Shown here: piece after piece, positions 8,509 through 15,363 of the stretch
Numbering within the stretch: the stretch's first letter is position 1
Layout of the letters: each line of letters opens with the position of its first letter
Assembly (NCBI GenBank): GCA_031976395.1
Contig: DALYLJ010000070.1
Coordinates: forward strand, 1 to 15,769
DNA: 15,769 nucleotides
Direction: 5' to 3'
DNA from: UBA11164 sp002420085
GTDB lineage: Bacteria; Pseudomonadota; Gammaproteobacteria; Xanthomonadales; Xanthomonadaceae
Position numbers and translations under genes: made by a program
Notes under the pieces: model-generated
Seen by the model: only the letters and a program-made list of their open reading frames with translations
What the model was told of the DNA's origin: nothing
Database searches by the model: none

Positions 8509-8509
8509 G

Positions 8510-8530
8510 GCTCAGGCATCAGGCATGAGC
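8510..8530 (-). other. intercistronic hairpin before hvfB
   Basis: On the minus strand GCTCA and TGAGC pair around an 11-base loop containing the tandem TGCCTGATGCCTGA. The stem ends one base before the hvfB ATG, where a ribosome binding site would normally be. It could lower translation of the enzyme relative to the precursor or protect the hvfA message; this is inferred from position only. Confidence 0.35.
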
Positions 8531-8549
8531 GGAGACAGACGACCGAGAC

Positions 8550-8921
8550 TCAGTGCGAACCACCACACTTGCCTTCGCCGCACTTGCCTTCACCGCCCTT
8601 CTCACCCTCACCGCCTTCCTTCTCGGCGTCGCCGCCGCACTTGCCTTCGCCGCACTTGCCTTCACCGCCTTCCTTCTCGGCGTCGCCGCCGCACTTGCCT
8701 TCGCCGCACTTGCCTTCACCGCCTTCCTTCTCGGCGTCACCACCGCACTTGCCCTCGCCGCACTTGCCTTCGCCGACGACACCGGCGACGTGACCGCTCT
8801 GGGCGGACTGCATGTAGCCCTGGTCGAGGTCGCTCATGGCGAACGCCGACTGGGACAGGGCGAAGGTACCGACGAATGCCGCACCGATGGCCAGCGAAAC
8901 AGGCTTGATGGTCTTGTTCAT
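8550..8921 (-). CDS. hvfA: HvfA-type EGKCG-repeat RiPP precursor (copper-binding peptide)
   Basis: Precursor peptide of 123 residues. Residues 1-28 are a Sec signal peptide (MNKTIKP, hydrophobic core, cleavage predicted after SAFA). A short linker with DLDQGYMQSAQSGHVAG follows, as in related bufferin-type precursors. The core carries eight EGKCG motifs in four pairs, with Cys54, 59, 72, 77, 90, 95, 114 and 119. The first three pairs are separated by GDAEKEGG spacers and the fourth follows an EGEKGG variant. All eight cysteines lie in EGKCG, and none is in the signal or linker. Known relatives are modified on these cysteines by an MNIO enzyme and then bind copper. The start is the ATG at 8919-8921, with GAGGAGA 9 bases upstream; the frame stays open for 91 codons further upstream but without family-like sequence. 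Confidence 0.93.
   Translation of the reverse strand: MNKTIKPVSLAIGAAFVGTFALSQSAFAMSDLDQGYMQSAQSGHVAGVVGEGKCGEGKCGGDAEKEGGEGKCGEGKCGGDAEKEGGEGKCGEGKCGGDAEKEGGEGEKGGEGKCGEGKCGGSH
8610..8771. repeat. three 54-bp tandem repeats inside hvfA
   Basis: Units start at 8610, 8664 and 8718, each encoding 18 residues (two EGKCG motifs plus the acidic spacer). The units at 8610 and 8664 are identical base for base. The unit at 8718, nearest the signal peptide, differs at three positions, all silent. The identity of two copies points to recent duplication or conversion, so repeat number may vary between strains. Confidence 0.95.
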
Positions 8922-8974
8922 GATGTTGAGTCTCCTCGTCGAGTTGCGATTGCGGGCAGGGAAACCCGCTTCAT
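8918..8974 (-). CDS. possible 18-residue leader peptide upstream of hvfA
   Basis: A short frame reads MKRVSLPAIATRRGDSTS. It is preceded by a good Shine-Dalgarno (AAGGGA, 6 bases before its ATG), and its stop TGA overlaps the hvfA start as ATGA. The hvfA ribosome binding site lies inside its last codons. This is the geometry of a translationally coupled or regulatory leader peptide. It has no known relatives that I recognise and could be a chance frame, so confidence is low. Confidence 0.3.
   Translation of the reverse strand: MKRVSLPAIATRRGDSTS
8931..8937 (-). promoter_or_regulatory. Shine-Dalgarno site of hvfA
   Basis: GAGGAGA on the minus strand, 9 bases before the ATG at 8921. It fixes this ATG as the start rather than any of the upstream in-frame codons and suggests strong translation of the precursor. 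Confidence 0.85.
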
Positions 8975-9176
8975 GGACGTTCCCTTGGGCCTCACGGTAG
9001 GACCGCTTGGCGGCAGGGAACAGGGCCGGCATGACGGAACATTGGCGTGTTCGTCCGACCGGTGCTGGCCGGGATCGGGTAAATCCTCGCGACCAAAGAT
9101 GTTTCGGTGTCCGAGCATAGCGCGCTGATTTGAATCTGGGGTGAAATGCATTCAGTTGCCGTTGTTGGACACGACA

Positions 9177-9214
9177 CCGCATCGGGTGCGGCAATGCCGT
9201 GCGGCCCGATGCGG
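9177..9214. other. strong nested inverted repeat between porin and hvfA
   Basis: CCGCATCGGG (9177-9186) is perfectly complementary to CCCGATGCGG (9205-9214), and the enclosed segment contains a second stem CGGC-AAT-GCCG. It lies about 175 bases beyond the porin stop. No T-run follows on either strand, so it may mark the 3' end of the porin transcript or an operator-like cruciform rather than an intrinsic terminator. Confidence 0.45.
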
Positions 9215-9388
9215 ACCGCTGGCTTCGACTGCGGTGCGAGTCAAAGGTTCAGCCGGATCGGCATGGATCTGCGGTGCTGGGGTGTCTGTGCCATTGCCGC
9301 AGCCAATTCCATGGCCCGGCGCATGGCCAGCCCCATGAAGGGTGCCGGTCCTGGTCTCTGGTCGGTTCTGGTTGCGGGTTCCGGTTGC

Positions 9389-10477
9389 TCAGTATTGAAG
9401 TTGCATCCGCAGTTGCCAGATGTCGGCGTTGCGCCCGCGCTCGTCTTCGGCAAGGGTGAATGCGCTTTGCAGTCGGACCCATGGCCCCAGCGCCAGGGTT
9501 GCGCCCAGGGTCCAGGTGTTCTGGCCGAGTGCGTCGTCGTCGAGTTCGGGGCTGGCTCCGGTTCTCGGGCCGGGCAGATCGACGCTGCCATAGCGCAGGC
9601 TGAGGTCGAGTGGGCCGACCGTGCCGCTGGCTTCACCAGTCGTGAACAGGCCATTCGTGTAGCCCCGGCCGGTTCCGATGACGGTCCAATTGACCATGGC
9701 GTAGCCGCTGGTCAGTGTGCGCGGGTCGGTCCCCGGCCCATCCAGACGCAGGCCCATCCATTCACCCTGCACGGTGATCGGGCCGCGCTGCCAGCCGATC
9801 TCCAGGCCCCAGCGGTCGATCTCGTCGGCGGCCAGCGATGGACTGCGGTCGAAGCGACCGGCGGCGGAGGCGATTTCCGGACGCAGCGAGAAACTGCGAT
9901 CCGGCCAGCCGTGTTCATGACCGAGTGCCAGTCCGAGGTGCAATTGGCCGCTCGCGAACGGATGCAGCAGGGTTGCCCGCGCGGCCAGGCCCCAGTCCGG
10001 CCCGATGCCATCGACATTTTCGCCGTAGCCGCTGATCGCCAGGGTGTGCTCGGCCGCCAGGTGCTGCCACATCAGGCCGAGTCGTCGGTCGGGTGCAACC
10101 AGGGCGGTGGCGGCGCTTTCCGGAAGCAGGGTACGGCGGTCGGAGTCGAGCGCCCACAGGCTGAACGGCTGCTTGAACTGGCCGATGCTCCAGTGCCCGT
10201 GGCCGGTCTTCAGGCGCAGCCGCAGGTCTTTCCAGGTGTCGTCAGCGAAGTCGCGTTCGATGGCATAGTCGAGCCGGTCGTCGAGTCTGCCCTTGAAGCC
10301 GAGCCGGATGCGTCGCCACTGGCTGGCGTCGTCGAGGCTGGTGACGCGGGAGTCGATCCGGGTGAGATCGTACTGGAGGTAGCCGGTCGGTTGCAGGTAG
10401 TCGGGGAAGCCGGCTGCCTCGACGGACAGTGAGGCCAAGCCCAGGCTACCCAGGCCGATGATTGCGAGAGGCTTCAT
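9389..10477 (-). CDS. OprO/OprP-type (phosphate-selective) outer membrane porin
   Basis: Outer-membrane beta-barrel of 362 residues, a little shorter than typical OprP-like proteins. An N-terminal signal peptide (MKPLAIIGLGSLGLASLSVEA, cleavage near residue 21-22) is followed by PTGYLQYDLTRID, the RRIRLGFKGRLDDRLDY segment and IGQFKQPFSLWAL, which are hallmarks of the Porin_O_P family. Alternating polar and hydrophobic strands continue to a C-terminal aromatic residue (RMQLQY), the usual barrel end. The ATG six codons upstream (10495) is less likely: it lies inside the Pho box, and the Shine-Dalgarno AAAGGA (10487-10492) fits the ATG at 10477 with 9-base spacing. The Pho box supports a phosphate role; selectivity for ortho- or polyphosphate cannot be read from the sequence. 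Confidence 0.88.
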   Translation of the reverse strand: MKPLAIIGLGSLGLASLSVEAAGFPDYLQPTGYLQYDLTRIDSRVTSLDDASQWRRIRLGFKGRLDDRLDYAIERDFADDTWKDLRLRLKTGHGHWSIGQFKQPFSLWALDSDRRTLLPESAATALVAPDRRLGLMWQHLAAEHTLAISGYGENVDGIGPDWGLAARATLLHPFASGQLHLGLALGHEHGWPDRSFSLRPEIASAAGRFDRSPSLAADEIDRWGLEIGWQRGPITVQGEWMGLRLDGPGTDPRTLTSGYAMVNWTVIGTGRGYTNGLFTTGEASGTVGPLDLSLRYGSVDLPGPRTGASPELDDDALGQNTWTLGATLALGPWVRLQSAFTLAEDERGRNADIWQLRMQLQY

Positions 10478-10486
10478 GACGACCGA

Positions 10487-10492
10487 TCCTTT
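10487..10492 (-). promoter_or_regulatory. Shine-Dalgarno site deciding the porin start
   Basis: AAAGGA on the minus strand, 9 bases before the ATG at 10477. It lies within what would be the first codons if translation began at 10495, so it argues for the downstream start. Confidence 0.75.
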
Positions 10493-10544
10493 CATGACAG
10501 AAAGATGGCAAAAATATGCCAGTTATATTTCAGTCATATGACAG
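10490..10544 (-). promoter_or_regulatory. Pho box: five tandem PhoB half-sites at 11-bp period
   Basis: Reading toward the porin on the minus strand, five consecutive 11-base units have heptamers CTGTCAT, CTGAAAT, CTGGCAT, TTGCCAT and CTGTCAT, each followed by a four-base AT-rich spacer (ATGA, ATAA, ATTT, CTTT, GAAA). The known PhoB half-site is CTGTCAT plus four AT-rich bases. Units 1-2 form the best box (10523-10544), with the -10 at the expected distance. The gap is markedly AT-rich compared with its surroundings. It predicts induction of the porin by phosphate starvation through PhoB-PhoR. Confidence 0.9.
10511..10516 (-). promoter_or_regulatory. -10 element of the PhoB-dependent porin promoter
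   Basis: TATTTT lies exactly 10 bases after the 18-base Pho box formed by units 1-2, the same spacing as in the E. coli phoA promoter. Transcription would start near 10504, leaving a short leader that holds the AAAGGA site. Confidence 0.6.
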
Positions 10545-10552
10545 TGGCTCGC

Positions 10553-11245
10553 TCAGCGGGGCTGGCTGCGGTCGGTGTCCGGGTTTGGCGGTGCGGACTT
10601 GTCCGGATAGCGGCACAGGCTGCGGATCGGGCAGCGCCAGCATTCGGGCCGACGTGCCTTGCAGACATATCGACCATGCAGGATCAGCCAGTGGTGGGCA
10701 TCGTGGCGATAGGCTGCCGGCACGCGATCGAGCAGGGCGGTTTCGACGGCCAGTGGGGTCGCGCCGGGCGCCAGTCCGGTTCGATTGGCGACCCGGAAAA
10801 TGTGGGTGTCCACGGCGATGGTCGGTTGCCCGAAGGCGGTGTTCAGCACGACATTGGCGGTCTTGCGGCCGACGCCAGGCAGGGCTTCGAGTTGTTCACG
10901 TTCGCGGGGCACCTCGCCGCCGTGGCGTTCGAGCAGCAGTCGGCAGGTTTCGATGACGTGGCGGGCCTTGGCATTGAACAGGCCGATCCCGGAAATGTGG
11001 CGTTTCAGACCCGCTTCACCGAGCGCCAGCATGGCCTCCGGGCTCGCTGCGGCCGGGAACAGGGTGCGGGTCGCCTTGTTGACCGAAACATCGGTGGCCT
11101 GGGCCGAGAGCATGACCGCAATCAGCAATTGGAACGGATTGCCGTACTCCAACTCGGTGGTCGGTTTCGGGTTGAGTTCGGCCAGGCGGGCAAACAGGGC
11201 TTCGCGGTCGGCGCGGCCGAGCGGGCGGGTCGGTTTGCCGCTCAT
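10553..11245 (-). CDS. nth: endonuclease III
   Basis: Bifunctional DNA glycosylase/AP lyase that removes oxidised pyrimidines in base-excision repair. It has 230 residues, slightly longer than the 211 of E. coli because of short N- and C-terminal extensions. The helix-hairpin-helix LPGVGRKTA carries catalytic Lys128, and AVDTH carries Asp146 (E. coli K120 and D138). The 4Fe-4S loop has Cys195, 202, 205 and 211 with the canonical C-6-C-2-C-5-C spacing. Its ATG overlaps the rnfE stop by four bases (ATGA), so it is the last gene of the rnf operon, an arrangement common in gammaproteobacteria. Confidence 0.96.
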   Translation of the reverse strand: MSGKPTRPLGRADREALFARLAELNPKPTTELEYGNPFQLLIAVMLSAQATDVSVNKATRTLFPAAASPEAMLALGEAGLKRHISGIGLFNAKARHVIETCRLLLERHGGEVPREREQLEALPGVGRKTANVVLNTAFGQPTIAVDTHIFRVANRTGLAPGATPLAVETALLDRVPAAYRHDAHHWLILHGRYVCKARRPECWRCPIRSLCRYPDKSAPPNPDTDRSQPR

Positions 11246-11928
11246 GTCCGTTCACCGGTCGGGTCGCTCGGGCGCGATGGGTGTGCGCCGAGCGCGCTCT
11301 GGCCCAGGCGGATCCGGTTGCGCGCCGCCACCAGCAGGGCCAGTCCGAGAAACGCGCCCGGCGGCAGGATCGCCAGCAGGAAGCCACGGTAGTCATCGAT
11401 CAGGGTGATTTCCAGGGCCGGCAGTCCGAGCAGGGCGCCGCTGCCGGCGAACAGCCGGCCCGTGCCGACCACTTCGCGCAGGGCACCAAGGGCGAGCAAC
11501 ACCCAGAGGAAGCCGAGGCCGATCGCCAGGCCATCGAGGGCGGCGCGGCCGGGATCCGTGCGCGAGGCAAAGGCTTCGGCGCGGCCCATGATCGCGCAAT
11601 TGGTCACGATCAGCGGTACGAACAGGCCGAGTGTGGCGTACAGGTCGGGCAGGAAGGCGCGCAGAGCCAGTTCGATCGCGGTCACCACGGTGGCGATGAC
11701 GATGACGAAGGTCGGAATCCGCACATCGCGGCCGGTGAACGTGCGGATCGCGGCGACCACGGCATTGGTTGCGGTCAGTGCCAGGGCTGTCGCGAGACCG
11801 AGCCCCAGGGCGTTGACGGCGGTGTTGCTGACGGCCAGCAAGGGGCACAGCCCGAGCAACTGGACCAGGCCGGCATTGCCACTGAGCAGGCCGTATTCGA
11901 GGATGGTGCGAGGGGCGGGGGCGGTCAT
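11242..11928 (-). CDS. rnfE: Rnf electron transport complex subunit E
   Basis: Integral membrane subunit of the Rnf (Rsx) complex, which couples ferredoxin and NADH redox exchange to ion translocation. It has 228 residues with about six membrane segments. Recognisable RnfE/NqrD features are GLCPLLAVSNTAVNALGLG (about 26-44) and LFVPLIVTNCAIMGRAEAF (about 103-121), each with the conserved cysteine (CPLLA and NCAIMGRAE). These cysteines are thought to hold an intramembrane iron centre shared with RnfA. It overlaps rnfG upstream and nth downstream, both by ATGA. Confidence 0.95.
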   Translation of the reverse strand: MTAPAPRTILEYGLLSGNAGLVQLLGLCPLLAVSNTAVNALGLGLATALALTATNAVVAAIRTFTGRDVRIPTFVIVIATVVTAIELALRAFLPDLYATLGLFVPLIVTNCAIMGRAEAFASRTDPGRAALDGLAIGLGFLWVLLALGALREVVGTGRLFAGSGALLGLPALEITLIDDYRGFLLAILPPGAFLGLALLVAARNRIRLGQSALGAHPSRPSDPTGERT

Positions 11929-12602
11929 CGGGTCGGCTGATAGTGTTCCGGGGCGTCGTCGAAATGCAGTTCGCTGCCAGTCTCGGCGTTTTCCAGTGCA
12001 TCGCGGTGGCGATCGACGAAGCTCAGGGTGCGATGCACGGCCCGGACCACGGCGCGCGGGGTGATGGTGGCGCCGGCGAACTGGTCGAACTGGCCACCAT
12101 CCTTGCGCACTCGCCAGGATGGGCTGGGCGGGTCGTCCAGGGCCAGTCCGGCAAATCTGTCGATCCAGTCGCTGCGATGGGCTTCGATCCGATCGCCCAG
12201 GCCCGGGGTTTCGCGGTGGCGGGTGACCCGGACGCCGACGATCCGTCCGCTGTGGTCGATGCCGATCAACAGGTGGATGTCGCCGCTGTAGCCGTCCGGG
12301 GCGACGCTGTCGATGACCAGCACCGAGGAGACGCCGGCCAGACGCGCGCGTCGGATCGGCAGGGCATCGGGGCTGCCGAGCCAGTACGGTGCCCTGACCT
12401 GGATGCTGTCGGCCAGCGGATCGTTGTCGAAGCGTGTACTCGGCAGAACCATCGCCAGTGCCCGTAATTCGGCCTGTCGTTCGGCTTCGGCGATGCGCCC
12501 GGCGGTCAGTCGTTCGATGGCGGTCAGTGCCAGCGAGGCGACCAGTCCGCTGGCGGCCAGCAGGAGCGCAGCCGACAGCACGCGGTAGACGGCCGGTCTC
12601 AT
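11925..12602 (-). CDS. rnfG: Rnf electron transport complex subunit G
   Basis: Membrane-anchored flavoprotein subunit of the Rnf complex. It has 225 residues from the ATG at 12600-12602, which overlaps the rnfD stop; a longer in-frame reading into rnfD is spurious. One N-terminal transmembrane helix (about 7-28) anchors a periplasmic domain. The flavinylation motif AGATIT gives Thr179 as the expected covalent FMN site (SGAT in E. coli, so Ser is Ala here, which is tolerated at that position in some relatives). The conserved ETPGLGDRIE (131-140) is present. FMN attachment would need an ApbE enzyme, which is not in this window. Confidence 0.94.
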   Translation of the reverse strand: MRPAVYRVLSAALLLAASGLVASLALTAIERLTAGRIAEAERQAELRALAMVLPSTRFDNDPLADSIQVRAPYWLGSPDALPIRRARLAGVSSVLVIDSVAPDGYSGDIHLLIGIDHSGRIVGVRVTRHRETPGLGDRIEAHRSDWIDRFAGLALDDPPSPSWRVRKDGGQFDQFAGATITPRAVVRAVHRTLSFVDRHRDALENAETGSELHFDDAPEHYQPTR

Positions 12603-13642
12603 GGCGTGTGCCGCTCGCCGTAGATGCGCGGACGGCTGTGCAGATCGATCCAGGGCGCGGCGCAGTTCATCAGCAATACGGCGAATGCGACGCCATCCGG
12701 GTAGCCGCCCCAGCGTCGGATCGCCAGGGTCAGCAGGCCGACGCCAGCGCCGAAGATCAGTCGGCCACGCGCGGTCGTGCAGCCGCTGACCGGGTCGGTG
12801 ACGATGAAGAAGGCGGCCAGCACCAGCGCGCCCGAGAAGACGTGTTGGAGCGGGAATGGGTGGACATCGGCATCGAGCATCCAGAATGGCACGGTCACCG
12901 CAACCACGCTGGCCAGGGTGGCGAACGGCGTCTGCCACGGGATCACCCGCTGCCAGAGCAGGAACAGGCCGCCCAGGGCGTAGAAGTTGGCGATCCACTC
13001 CCAGCCGCGACCGCCGAAGTCGCCGAACAGCGGGTTTTCCCGGATTTCGGTGAGGGTCGCGCCGGCACCGGCCTGGGCGCGCAGGGTTTCCAGCGGTGTT
13101 GCCTGGGCGATGGCATCCCAGCCCAGGCCCGGTGGCAATTGACCGGTCAGGATGACGCCCAGGCTGGTCATGGCGTCAAGCGGGCCGTGATCGAACGGCG
13201 AGCCGGGTGCCAGCCAGCGACTCAGTTCCAGCGGGAATGCGATCAGCACGACGGCATAGCCGATCATGGCCGGGTTGAACAGATTGCGGCCGATGCCGCC
13301 GTACAGGTGCTTGCCGATCACGATGGCCGCGATCATCCCGATCAGGGCGATCCACCAGGGTGCCAGCGGCGGCAGGCAGAGTGCGAACAGGACTGCCGTG
13401 ACCGGGGCGCTGAGATCGGACAGGAAGGGTCGCAGGGGTTGCCGGCGCAGGCGCAGCATGAGCGCCTCAAGCACCAGTGCGAACCCGGTCGCCAGGCTGA
13501 TCTGGAACAGCACGCCCGGCCCGAACAGCCAGGCATGCGCGGCTACGCCGGGGGTCAGCGCCAGCAGCACCAGTGCCATCAATTCGCGAACCGTGCGGCG
13601 GGCCGGCAGGTGCGGAGCGGGGGCGGTCGGGAAGGTGGTCAT
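12599..13642 (-). CDS. rnfD: Rnf electron transport complex subunit D
   Basis: Polytopic membrane flavoprotein of the Rnf complex with 347 residues, the usual length. Family landmarks are GKHLYGGIGRNLFNPAMIGY (110-129), the covalent-FMN motif around Thr182 (QATPLETL), and near the C-terminus FIVTDPVSGCTTARGR followed by RWGGYPDGVAFAVLLMNCAAP. Around ten membrane segments can be drawn. Its stop overlaps rnfG; it begins 74 bases after the rnfC stop, the only real gap in this operon. No strong Shine-Dalgarno is seen before the ATG at 13642. Confidence 0.95.
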   Translation of the reverse strand: MTTFPTAPAPHLPARRTVRELMALVLLALTPGVAAHAWLFGPGVLFQISLATGFALVLEALMLRLRRQPLRPFLSDLSAPVTAVLFALCLPPLAPWWIALIGMIAAIVIGKHLYGGIGRNLFNPAMIGYAVVLIAFPLELSRWLAPGSPFDHGPLDAMTSLGVILTGQLPPGLGWDAIAQATPLETLRAQAGAGATLTEIRENPLFGDFGGRGWEWIANFYALGGLFLLWQRVIPWQTPFATLASVVAVTVPFWMLDADVHPFPLQHVFSGALVLAAFFIVTDPVSGCTTARGRLIFGAGVGLLTLAIRRWGGYPDGVAFAVLLMNCAAPWIDLHSRPRIYGERHTP

Positions 13643-13716
13643 CGGACGGGGCGGGTGGCCGGTCGGCCATTATCGTCCAGTCGGGTTTCCGGTGTGCGAG
13701 GGTGCGTCGGCATGGC

Positions 13717-15300
13717 TCAGGTCGAGGTGTCGTTGTGCGCGGCTCGATCGGGCTCGTTGTGTTCGGGAGCGCGGCCGGGATCGTTGCGCTGCTCGCGGCG
13801 GGCCTTGGCGCGGGCGATCGCCTCGGCCACGGCGCTGGCCGAAGTCGTGTCGGTCTTGCGTTGGGCCTGGCGTAGCGCCCTGGCCTCGGCCTCGCGGGCG
13901 AGCCTTGCCTGGCGGGCATCGTGGCGAAGTTTGGCGGCGGCTGCGCGCTCGGCTTCGTGTTGACGGTGTCGGAGTTCGGTCTTGCCGTACCGAAAATACT
14001 GCACCAGCGGGATGTGGCTGGGGCAGGCGAGGTCGCAGCAGCCGCATTCGATGCAGTCGATCAGACCATCGGATTCGGCCCGGCCCCAGTTTTCCGACTG
14101 GATATGCCACAGCAACTGTTGCGGCAGCAGCCGGGCCGGACAGACATCGGCACAGGCGGCGCAGCGAATGCAGGGCAATTCCGGGCCTGGGCTGGCGATC
14201 TGCTCGGCCGACAGCGCCAATACACAGTTGCCGGTCTTGCCCAGCGGATAGTCGTCGTCGGCCAGTGCCACACCCATCATCGGGCCGCCGATCACCAGGC
14301 GGGCGGCCTGCGGGTGGTAGCCACCGGCCTCGGCAACCACGGCGGCGACCGAGGTTCCGAGGGCAACCCGCAGATTGCAGGGCGCCATGATCCCTGGCCC
14401 GGTGACGGTGACGATCCGTTCGATCAGTGGCAGGCCATCGACTACGGCACGCCAGGCGGCGGCGGCCGTGGCGACGTTGTGGACCAGGACGCCGATGTCG
14501 GCAGGCAGACCGCCGCGCGGGACTTCCAGACCGGTCAGTACCCGGATCAGTTGCCGTTCGCCGCCTTCGGGGTAGCGGGTCGGCACGGTGATCAGTTCGA
14601 TCGGCGGTGCGGCTTCGGGCCAGGTCAGCTCGGTCAGCGCAGCTTCGAGGGCGGCCCGCGCCGTGGTCATCCGATCCTCGACCGCCAGGACGATGCGGTC
14701 GGCTGCGATGGTCCGGGCGAGCAGGGCGGCACCCAGCAGCACCTCATCCGGCCGCTCGCGCAGCAGCATCTCATCGCAACTGATGTAGGGCTCACACTCG
14801 GCACCATTGAGCACCAGCAGGCCATGACCGCCGGTCAGCTTGTCGGCGGTCGGAAAGCCGGCGCCGCCCAGTCCGACCACCCCTGCGGCGCGGATGCGGT
14901 CGATCAATGCCTGGGGCTCGGTGGTCCACGGGTCCATCGTCGGCATGCGCTGGATCGCCGCCCGATCGGTCGAGCCACGGGCTTCGGCATCGACCGTGAT
15001 CTCGATGCAATCGACCTCGACGCCCGGCGGGTAGGCCAGGGTGATCGGGGCGATCGCACTGACGATGCCGGCTGCTGGCGCGTGCAGTGCGATTCCGCGC
15101 AGGCCGTCGGGCTCGGCGATGCACTGGCCGGCGACCACGCGGTCACCGACCGCGACCTGCGGTCGCGACGGATCACCGGAATGCTGGAGCAGGGGCAGCC
15201 GCAGGTGCGCCGGCAAGGGGCAGTCGCGCAGCGGTTGGCGGGTCGCGTGCTCCTTGTGACCGGGCAGGTTCAGCCCGCCATGAAATCGATGGATGTGCAA
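13717..15300 (-). CDS. rnfC: Rnf electron transport complex subunit C
   Basis: Peripheral NADH-oxidising subunit of the Rnf complex, with 527 residues. N-terminal FHGGLNLPGHK is the family opening. A barrel-sandwich region (about 48-85), the glycine-rich FMN/NADH-binding segment GLGGAGFPTADKL (143-155) and NGAECEPYISCDE (165-177) follow, as in NuoF-like domains. Two 4Fe-4S motifs are Cys377/380/383/387 and Cys416/419/422/426. The C-terminus (about 445-527) is an Ala/Arg/Glu-rich coiled-coil extension, variable in the family. The start is a TTG at 15298-15300: between the upstream gene's stop and the FHGG motif there is no in-frame ATG or GTG. rnfB and rnfA, usually directly upstream, are absent here. 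Confidence 0.95.
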   Translation of the reverse strand: MHIHRFHGGLNLPGHKEHATRQPLRDCPLPAHLRLPLLQHSGDPSRPQVAVGDRVVAGQCIAEPDGLRGIALHAPAAGIVSAIAPITLAYPPGVEVDCIEITVDAEARGSTDRAAIQRMPTMDPWTTEPQALIDRIRAAGVVGLGGAGFPTADKLTGGHGLLVLNGAECEPYISCDEMLLRERPDEVLLGAALLARTIAADRIVLAVEDRMTTARAALEAALTELTWPEAAPPIELITVPTRYPEGGERQLIRVLTGLEVPRGGLPADIGVLVHNVATAAAAWRAVVDGLPLIERIVTVTGPGIMAPCNLRVALGTSVAAVVAEAGGYHPQAARLVIGGPMMGVALADDDYPLGKTGNCVLALSAEQIASPGPELPCIRCAACADVCPARLLPQQLLWHIQSENWGRAESDGLIDCIECGCCDLACPSHIPLVQYFRYGKTELRHRQHEAERAAAAKLRHDARQARLAREAEARALRQAQRKTDTTSASAVAEAIARAKARREQRNDPGRAPEHNEPDRAAHNDTST

Positions 15301-15363
15301 GGTCGGGTAGGCTGGCCGGTGGCTGTCGTCGGGCGAGTCGATGCGCTGAGTCCGGGGTCGGGC

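Larger units (their letters stand above)
8922..9388. other. hvfA leader and promoter region, downstream of the porin gene
   Basis: About 467 bases between porin stop and hvfA start. It contains the hvfA ribosome site, the possible leader peptide (8918-8974), a small GCGGG/CCCGC hairpin (8952-8969) and a larger inverted repeat (9177-9214). A TATGCT hexamer on the minus strand (9114-9119) could be a -10, but no correctly spaced -35 is evident, so an alternative sigma factor or an activator may drive the operon. No long frame in the interval looks like a real gene. Confidence 0.5.

Noticed and set aside
8610..8771. regular repeats as a possible CRISPR array
   Set aside because: The units are contiguous without unique spacers, are 54 bp long and encode an in-frame peptide repeat.
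8553..9128. plus-strand frame with repeated LAFAALAFTAFLLGVAA, resembling a membrane protein
   Set aside because: It is the complement of the hvfA EGKCG repeats; the hydrophobic look is a by-product of reading the repeat backwards.
8922..9194. in-frame 91-codon N-terminal extension of hvfA
   Set aside because: The true start has a strong Shine-Dalgarno and begins a textbook signal peptide; the extension would bury the signal peptide inside the protein.
9146..10432. 428-codon plus-strand frame opposite the porin
   Set aside because: Antisense shadow of the porin gene; low-complexity Gly/Gln/Val content and no ribosome site or recognisable domain.
12434..13963. 509-codon plus-strand frame opposite rnfG/rnfD/rnfC
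   Set aside because: It spans three well supported Rnf genes on the other strand; composition is Arg/Gln/Asp-rich and unlike a folded protein.
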